The notes under the pieces are model-generated. The model saw only the letters and a program-made list of their open reading frames with translations, searched no databases and had not been told where the DNA came from. A program made the position numbers and the translations under genes. Shown here piece after piece: positions 5,273 to 9,895 of a DNA stretch of 9,895 nucleotides; position 1 is the first letter of the stretch; every line of letters begins with the position of its first letter. Source of the DNA: Bacillota bacterium. Its GTDB lineage: Bacteria; Bacillota; Clostridia; Tissierellales; Peptoniphilaceae. The stretch is from assembly GCA_023394215.1 (NCBI GenBank), contig JAEXBH010000099.1:1-9895 (forward strand). The letters run 5' to 3'.

Positions 5273-7801
5273 CTATGCTGAACAAGTTTCACAGTCTTCA
5301 ACTTCCAACGCCTTACCCCTTATATAATAAAGCGATTTTACCCCATTTTCATTGGCTGCTATCAGAAGATTAAGTATTTGCTTCATTGTGTATTCCGTAG
5401 TTATATAAAGATTTATAGATTGCCCCTGATCTATATGCCTTTGCCTTATACCCGCCGACTTAATAACCCAGTTTTGATCCACTTCATGGGCATTTTCATA
5501 AGTCCAAAAAGTCCTTGTATTTAAACCCGGTGCGACTCTCGGTATAATTGAGCCTTTCTTTTCTTCAAGGAAATATCTCTTCATTACAGGGTCGATGCCT
5601 GCTGTCGTACCCGCTATAATAGATGTTGAACCCGTTGGAGCTATGGCCATCAGATAAGCATTTCTCATACCTCCCTCATGAACGGCTTCCCTAAGCTCTT
5701 TCCACCTTAAACTATTATAGTTTCTTCTTTCAAAATATTTTCCGTCATCCCATTCGGATCCTTCAAAGTATGCATATCTTCCCTTTTCCTTAGAAATCTC
5801 ATTGCTTGCCTTTATAGCGTAATAGTTGATATCTTCATAAACCTTATCCATAAAATCAAGATGTTCCTGTGATGAGAACATTATACCCCTTTGAACAAGG
5901 GCATGATGATAGCCTGAACTTCCAAGCCCTATAGCCCTGTACTTCTTATTGGTAATTTCTGCATAAGGAATAGGATAATAATTCAAATCTATAACATTAT
6001 CCAGTGCCCTGACAATCGTGGAAACCACATAATCAAGCTCTTCTTGGTCTTCAAGCTTTATGTTTCCAAGAACCAAAGATGCCAAATTACATACAACAAA
6101 ATCCCCCGCAATAGTTTTTCTTGTAACTACGGTTTGTCCGTTTTCTTCTTCCATAGTCTCCTCAAGACTTTGGATCTCTCTCATATTTTGCATAATTTCC
6201 GTACACAGATTTGAAGAATAAATCATCCCCCTATGCTTGTTGGTATTTGCTTCATTTAATACGTCTCTATTAAAGGTAAAAGGCGTGCCCGTTTCGGTCA
6301 TGGACTTTATAATAAGTCTCACCATATCTTTTACGGAAATTGTCCTCTTTGAAATATGCGGATTGCCTACACACTCATAGTATTTCCTTTCCCATTCTTC
6401 CCCATAAAAATCTTCAAGGTTATAGCCCATTACAGTTGAAATCTCATGAGGATCCATCATATACCATGTAGCCTCTATATTGTCCTTGGCAAGCTTCCAA
6501 AATAAATCAGGATAAGAAACAGCCGGAAATACGTCATGAGCCTTCATTCTATCGTCCCCGTTGTTGGTTTTTAGTTGTAAAAATTCAGGCATATCCTTAT
6601 GCCAAGCATCAAGATAAACCGCTACGGACCCCTGTCTTACCCCAAGTTGATCAACAGCAACCGCTGTATCGTTAGCAAGTCTGATCCATCTGATCACACC
6701 GCCTGCGACGCCTTTGAATCCCCTTATATCGGACCCTGTGGATCTAATCTTTCCAAAGTATAAGCCCATTCCTCCACCGTGCTTTGAAACTTGTGCAAAA
6801 TTATCTATCGATCTGTATATACCGTCCAAGGAGTCCGGTACCGTATCTATAAAGCAGGATGACAATTGATGGAATGGCTTTCTGGCATTGCTCATGGTAG
6901 GAGTTGCCATTGTAACCTTAAGTTGTGAAAGAATATCATATAAACTCTTTGCAAATCTAACCTTATTTTCACCTTCAGGTATCGCAAGATGCATGGCAAT
7001 ACCCATAAACATCTCCTGTACGCTTTCCAAAATATTTCCCTCGGCATCTCTTATAAGATACCTTTTAATAACCAAATCAAGCCCTGAATAGTTAAACAGC
7101 TTATCCCTGTCATTTACTAAATAAGCCTCAAGTTCATCCAAGTCTTCCAAAGTATATTCTTTTAAAATATAGTCGCCGTAAAGCCCCTCATCCGTAAGCT
7201 TGCTTATCTTATCTTTGAAATCTTTTATACCCCTTTTAGAAACATTTTCCTTAATAGACAAGTTATTCTCATGAATTAGAAATCTTGCGGAAATATATTC
7301 CCAATCCGGTGATTCTTTACTTGTAAGCTCAGCAGCTGCCTTTACAAGTGCCGACAAATACTGCTTTTGTGTAAAATCAGGTTTTAAAAACGAATAAAAT
7401 TTCAGATATAAGTGTTCAAGGTCATAATGACTCGGATCAAAATCACTTTGTATTTCCTTCATTATTGCTATGACTTCCCTGTCGCTTATATATTTTTCAA
7501 ACTTTTCAATCACCTTTCTTGCCATAGTATGTTGAGCTCTATAAAGTATAAATGCCTTTACAACCTCATACTGTTTATTTTCAATCAAAGTAATTTCAAC
7601 AAGATCCTGTATTTCCTCTACTGATACAATATGTCCTGTAGGAAATCTGTTTTCTATCATATCAACTATAGAATCAGTATAGCTTTCAATCTGCCCTGCC
7701 AACGGCTCCTTATCCAAAGACCTATAAGCCCCTGCTATTGCATTGCTTATCTTATCCCTATCAAAAGCAACCATTCTTCCGTCTCTTTTTCTTATTTCCA
7801 T
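5273..7801 (-). CDS. nrdA: Ribonucleoside-diphosphate reductase class I, alpha (catalytic) subunit
   Basis: The catalytic subunit that reduces ribonucleoside diphosphates using a thiyl radical. The N-terminus is an ATP-cone (about residues 2-95; IRKRDGRMVAFDRDKISNAI), which predicts activity control by ATP/dATP. The barrel carries the active-site set: C316 (SSCFID), N531, C533 and E535 (SNLCTEI), and C571 (VVCNLAS). The radical-transfer tyrosines are Y825 and Y826 (KSLYYIR). PTGSTSIIAGTTAGIDPV (723-740) is the conserved C-terminal loop. The tail ends CETCSA, whose C837 and C840 pass electrons from thioredoxin or glutaredoxin to the active site. 842 residues is normal for an ATP-cone form. The ATG at 7801 is preceded by GGGGA at 4 nt. 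The promoter and two NrdR-box-like sites lie just upstream. nrdB follows after 9 nt. Calling it nrdA rather than nrdE rests on length and the ATP-cone. Confidence 0.95.
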   Translation of the reverse strand: MEIRKRDGRMVAFDRDKISNAIAGAYRSLDKEPLAGQIESYTDSIVDMIENRFPTGHIVSVEEIQDLVEITLIENKQYEVVKAFILYRAQHTMARKVIEKFEKYISDREVIAIMKEIQSDFDPSHYDLEHLYLKFYSFLKPDFTQKQYLSALVKAAAELTSKESPDWEYISARFLIHENNLSIKENVSKRGIKDFKDKISKLTDEGLYGDYILKEYTLEDLDELEAYLVNDRDKLFNYSGLDLVIKRYLIRDAEGNILESVQEMFMGIAMHLAIPEGENKVRFAKSLYDILSQLKVTMATPTMSNARKPFHQLSSCFIDTVPDSLDGIYRSIDNFAQVSKHGGGMGLYFGKIRSTGSDIRGFKGVAGGVIRWIRLANDTAVAVDQLGVRQGSVAVYLDAWHKDMPEFLQLKTNNGDDRMKAHDVFPAVSYPDLFWKLAKDNIEATWYMMDPHEISTVMGYNLEDFYGEEWERKYYECVGNPHISKRTISVKDMVRLIIKSMTETGTPFTFNRDVLNEANTNKHRGMIYSSNLCTEIMQNMREIQSLEETMEEENGQTVVTRKTIAGDFVVCNLASLVLGNIKLEDQEELDYVVSTIVRALDNVIDLNYYPIPYAEITNKKYRAIGLGSSGYHHALVQRGIMFSSQEHLDFMDKVYEDINYYAIKASNEISKEKGRYAYFEGSEWDDGKYFERRNYNSLRWKELREAVHEGGMRNAYLMAIAPTGSTSIIAGTTAGIDPVMKRYFLEEKKGSIIPRVAPGLNTRTFWTYENAHEVDQNWVIKSAGIRQRHIDQGQSINLYITTEYTMKQILNLLIAANENGVKSLYYIRGKALEVEDCETCSA

Positions 7802-7840
7802 TGCGTCCCCATTCCTGTTTCTTTTTTAATATACAAGTGT

Positions 7841-7869
7841 ATTATATATCAACCACAAAATATAGTCTA
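7841..7869 (-). promoter_or_regulatory. Promoter of the nrdA-nrdB operon
   Basis: On the minus strand TAGACT (7864-7869, 4 of 6 to consensus) and TATAAT (7841-7846, perfect) are separated by exactly 17 bp. The nrdA ATG is 39 nt downstream of the -10 element. The -35 lies within or at the edge of NrdR box 1, which fits repression by blocking RNA polymerase. Confidence 0.65.
7853..7868. promoter_or_regulatory. NrdR box 1 (proximal)
   Basis: CCACAAAATATAGTCT agrees with the NrdR consensus as I recall it (aCaCwAtATaTwGtGt) at 13 of 16 positions. NrdR is the repressor of ribonucleotide reductase genes and senses ATP/dATP through an ATP-cone. The site covers most of the -35 hexamer of the nrdA promoter. 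Confidence 0.65.
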
Positions 7870-7884
7870 TAAATATTATTTTTT

Positions 7885-7900
7885 TGTCTATATGTTGTGT
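7885..7900. promoter_or_regulatory. NrdR box 2 (distal)
   Basis: TGTCTATATGTTGTGT agrees with the same consensus at 12 of 16 positions, with the right half best conserved. It begins exactly 32 bp from box 1, with a 16-bp gap, which is three helical turns and the usual spacing of paired NrdR boxes, so both would face the same side of the DNA. Confidence 0.6.
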
Positions 7901-7910
7901 TTTTATATAA

Positions 7911-7952
7911 AAAAAAGAATACGCCGAACAAGCTTGCTCGAAACGTATTCTT
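7911..7952 (-). terminator. Intrinsic terminator of the sugar operon
   Basis: The outer stem AAGAATACG (7915-7923) pairs with CGTATTCTT (7944-7952). Inside, CGAGCA and TGTTCG form a second stem with one G-T wobble and an AGCT loop on the minus strand. On that strand the hairpin runs into a stretch of eight T and then ATATAAAA. This ends transcription from the aminotransferase gene, 40 nt after its stop, and separates it from the nrd promoter. The A-run before the stem also gives some plus-strand terminator character. Confidence 0.85.
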
Positions 7953-7991
7953 AATCTGTTTTCTAAAATATTTTAATAATTTTTCCAATTA

Positions 7992-9197
7992 TTATAAGTA
8001 TTCCTTAACTATTTCTGTAAATTTTTCTATAACATACTCTACTTCTTCATCGCTTAAATTTGTATGAAGAGGCAAAGTGATTTCATTAACGTATTGGTCA
8101 TGGGCATTTGGAAAATCCTTTATATCAAAACCTAATTTTTTATAGGCTGTCATCATAGGAAGCGGCTTATAATGAACATTACAAGCTATACCCGCCTCTG
8201 CCATTTTTATTATAACAGCGTTTCTGTCTTCTTCGGATATACCCGGAGTTCTTGTAATGTAAAGATGCCCTGAAGACTGATGATTATCATTATAGTGGTC
8301 TAAAACCTTTATGCCGAGCGGCTTGAAAGCAGCATCATACCTTGCTATTATTTCCTTTCTTCTTTGTAAAAGTCCCGGATATCTCTCAAATTGAGCAAGG
8401 CCTATTGCAGCCAAAACATCGGTCATATTACACTTAAACCAAGGACCTACTATATCATACTCCCAGGCTCCAAGCTTTGTCTTAGATAAAGCATCCTTTG
8501 ACTGTCCATGTAAGGAAAGCAGCTGCAACTGATGATAAAGTTCTTCATCATCAATGCCTTCAAATGCTCTCCATGTTAAGGCTCCCCCTTCCGCAGTGGT
8601 AAAATTCTTAACTGCATGGAAAGAAAAAGAAGAAAAATCGGCATGTCCTCCAAGCCTTTTTCCATGAAGACTTGCTCCGAAAGAATGGGCCGTATCCGCA
8701 CACACTGCCACCCTTCCTATTGATTCCTGCAATTTATTTTTTGGTCTGAATAAAGATTTTTTACCCTCCAAAACAGACAACAGCCTGTCATAATCGCATG
8801 GAACACCGGCAAAATCTACAGGTATAACAGCCTTAGTTTTCTCGTTTATCAATGACTCCAACTTACTATAATCCATCTCGAAAGAATCTTTTGCACAATC
8901 AACAAAAACTATCTTTGCCCCTACATGATCTACTATGCTGGCGGATGCTGTATATGTATAGGCAGGGACTATAACTTCATCTCCCTCCCCTATATCAAGC
9001 AGTCTAAGTGCCATCTCGGCACAAGCGGTTTGAGAATTTAAGCATACCGCCTTATTCACTCCGCAATACTCCGCTATCCTTCTTTCAAGTTCCTTTGTTT
9101 TTGGACCTGTAGTTATCCAACCCGATTTTATGGCACTGACTGCACTGTCAATCTCCAAATCACTCATATCAGGTGGTGCAAATTGTATTTTCATCAT
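7992..9197 (-). CDS. DegT/DnrJ/EryC1/StrS family PLP aminotransferase (sugar nucleotide)
   Basis: A PLP-dependent aminotransferase that by family puts an amino group on the 4-keto (or 3-keto) position of a nucleotide sugar, usually with glutamate as donor. Hallmarks: GWITTGPKTKELER (26-39), the ADTAHSFGA segment with D168 contacting the pyridine nitrogen of PLP, and FSFHAVKNFTTAEGG with K197 as the Schiff-base lysine. 401 residues is usual. There are two adjacent ATG codons at 9197 and 9194; AAGAGG is 5 and 8 nt upstream, so either could be used. The dehydratase gene ends only 12 nt before, so the pair likely makes a 4-amino-4,6-dideoxy sugar as in PglF/PglE (bacillosamine) or EpsC/EpsN. The exact sugar cannot be told from this. 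The codons and motifs are intact, and a terminator follows. Confidence 0.92.
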   Translation of the reverse strand: MMKIQFAPPDMSDLEIDSAVSAIKSGWITTGPKTKELERRIAEYCGVNKAVCLNSQTACAEMALRLLDIGEGDEVIVPAYTYTASASIVDHVGAKIVFVDCAKDSFEMDYSKLESLINEKTKAVIPVDFAGVPCDYDRLLSVLEGKKSLFRPKNKLQESIGRVAVCADTAHSFGASLHGKRLGGHADFSSFSFHAVKNFTTAEGGALTWRAFEGIDDEELYHQLQLLSLHGQSKDALSKTKLGAWEYDIVGPWFKCNMTDVLAAIGLAQFERYPGLLQRRKEIIARYDAAFKPLGIKVLDHYNDNHQSSGHLYITRTPGISEEDRNAVIIKMAEAGIACNVHYKPLPMMTAYKKLGFDIKDFPNAHDQYVNEITLPLHTNLSDEEVEYVIEKFTEIVKEYL

Positions 9198-9209
9198 ATT
9201 AACCTCTTT

Positions 9210-9895
9210 TTATTTTTCATGTTTAAAAGTAGTGACAATAGCAGCGGTTTTTTCAATAATATCGTCACTGTTTACATAGCTTGACTTAATCAAATCATCC
9301 ATATCGCTAAAGAATTTTTCATTATCAAATTCAATAGGAAGTCCTATATGAATCAGGTTATTTTCGGTCTTCTTCAAACCTTCTTCATTCATAAGCTTTT
9401 CTTCATAAAGCTTTTCTCCCGGTCTAAGTCCGGTATATTGTATTTTAATATCAACATCCGGAGTAAAACCGGACAACTTGATTAAGTTTCTGGCTAAATC
9501 TACAATCTTCACAGGCTCTCCCATATCAAGAACAAAAATTTCTCCGCCCTGAGCATAAGTCGCAGCCTGTAAAATCAAGCTTACCGCTTCCGGTATAGTC
9601 ATAAAAAACCTTACAATATTGGGATCCGTTACAGTGACAGGGCCCCCGTCAGCTATCTGTTTCTTAAATAAAGGGATTACCGATCCGTTACTGCCAAGGA
9701 CATTTCCGAATCTAACGGCAACAAACTTGGTTGTTTTATTTGATTTAATATCCAATTTGGACAAACTGTCATTTGCATATTCATATAAACCCGGCAAATT
9801 AGTTAACTTGCCCTCTTGAGCAAAATTGTTCAAACTTTGAATTATCATTTCACAAAGCCTCTTGCTCGCCCCCATTATATTGGTAGGATTTACTG
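9210..9895 (-). CDS. Partial FlaA1/CapD-type nucleotide-sugar 4,6-dehydratase (C-terminal 228 residues)
   Basis: The frame is open to the right edge, so the N-terminal membrane region and nucleotide-binding part are missing. The visible part begins [15 protein letters not shown]. MxxxK in place of YxxxK is the mark of the FlaA1/WbpM/PglF group of extended SDR enzymes, where Met replaces the catalytic Tyr; the internal ATG at 9875 is that Met, not a start. Further motifs are [53 protein letters not shown] and [13 protein letters not shown], all typical of the family. It removes water from UDP-GlcNAc or a similar sugar to give the 4-keto-6-deoxy product used by the aminotransferase that follows after 12 nt. 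The full protein is normally about 600 residues with four membrane helices in the large membrane form. The C-terminus (FKHEK) is intact. Confidence 0.9.
   Translation of the reverse strand, partial: VNPTNIMGASKRLCEMIIQSLNNFAQEGKLTNLPGLYEYANDSLSKLDIKSNKTTKFVAVRFGNVLGSNGSVIPLFKKQIADGGPVTVTDPNIVRFFMTIPEAVSLILQAATYAQGGEIFVLDMGEPVKIVDLARNLIKLSGFTPDVDIKIQYTGLRPGEKLYEEKLMNEEGLKKTENNLIHIGLPIEFDNEKFFSDMDDLIKSSYVNSDDIIEKTAAIVTTFKHEK

Noticed and set aside
7631..7954. Plus-strand ORF of 107 codons
   Set aside because: It lies antisense to the start of nrdA and then crosses the nrd promoter, the NrdR boxes and the terminator. Its translation has no recognisable motif and no good ribosome binding site.
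9210..9875. ATG 9875 as the start of a 221-residue protein
   Set aside because: The frame stays open to the window edge with family-typical residues (VNPTNI) before it, and this Met is the active-site position of the dehydratase family.

Overview
This is a low-GC stretch of a Firmicutes chromosome, most likely from the class Clostridia. That placement is inferred from AT-rich codon use, strong GGAG/AGAGG ribosome binding sites, NrdR-type operators and the protein families present; no taxonomic marker lies in the window. Every gene I can support is on the minus strand, so transcription runs from right to left.

Right part (about 7990-9895): the tail of a sugar operon. It holds the C-terminal part of a FlaA1/CapD-type nucleotide-sugar 4,6-dehydratase, cut by the window edge, and 12 nt later a complete DegT/DnrJ/EryC1/StrS PLP aminotransferase. 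Together they suggest synthesis of an amino-deoxy sugar nucleotide for a surface glycan. A strong intrinsic terminator (7911-7952) closes this unit.

Middle part (about 3334-7900): a ribonucleotide reductase operon. A promoter overlaps one of two tandem NrdR boxes 32 bp apart. It is followed by nrdA (842 aa, with ATP-cone), nrdB (346 aa, tyrosyl-radical type, all metal ligands present) and, only 3 nt after nrdB, a membrane-anchored YpfJ-type zinc metallopeptidase. A hairpin terminator that includes the peptidase stop codon ends the operon. These genes are intact.

Left part (1-3061): a run of small AT-rich genes of unknown function. It contains an intact protein of 263 aa with two possible PH-like beta domains, a broken small membrane protein gene (1886-2245), an intact two-TM protein with a beta-rich tail (1230-1784), a short two-TM ORF (973-1260), a broken gene for a DUF6892-like protein (525-952), and the start of another one-TM protein running off the left edge. 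The short two-TM ORF and the DUF6892-like pseudogene may once have been a single gene: they would join if a G8 tract (1002-1009) were one base longer. This part looks like a decaying accessory cluster, possibly of the immunity-gene type, but that role is inference. It is the least explained part of the window.

I see no tRNA, rRNA, CRISPR array, insertion sequence or attachment site.
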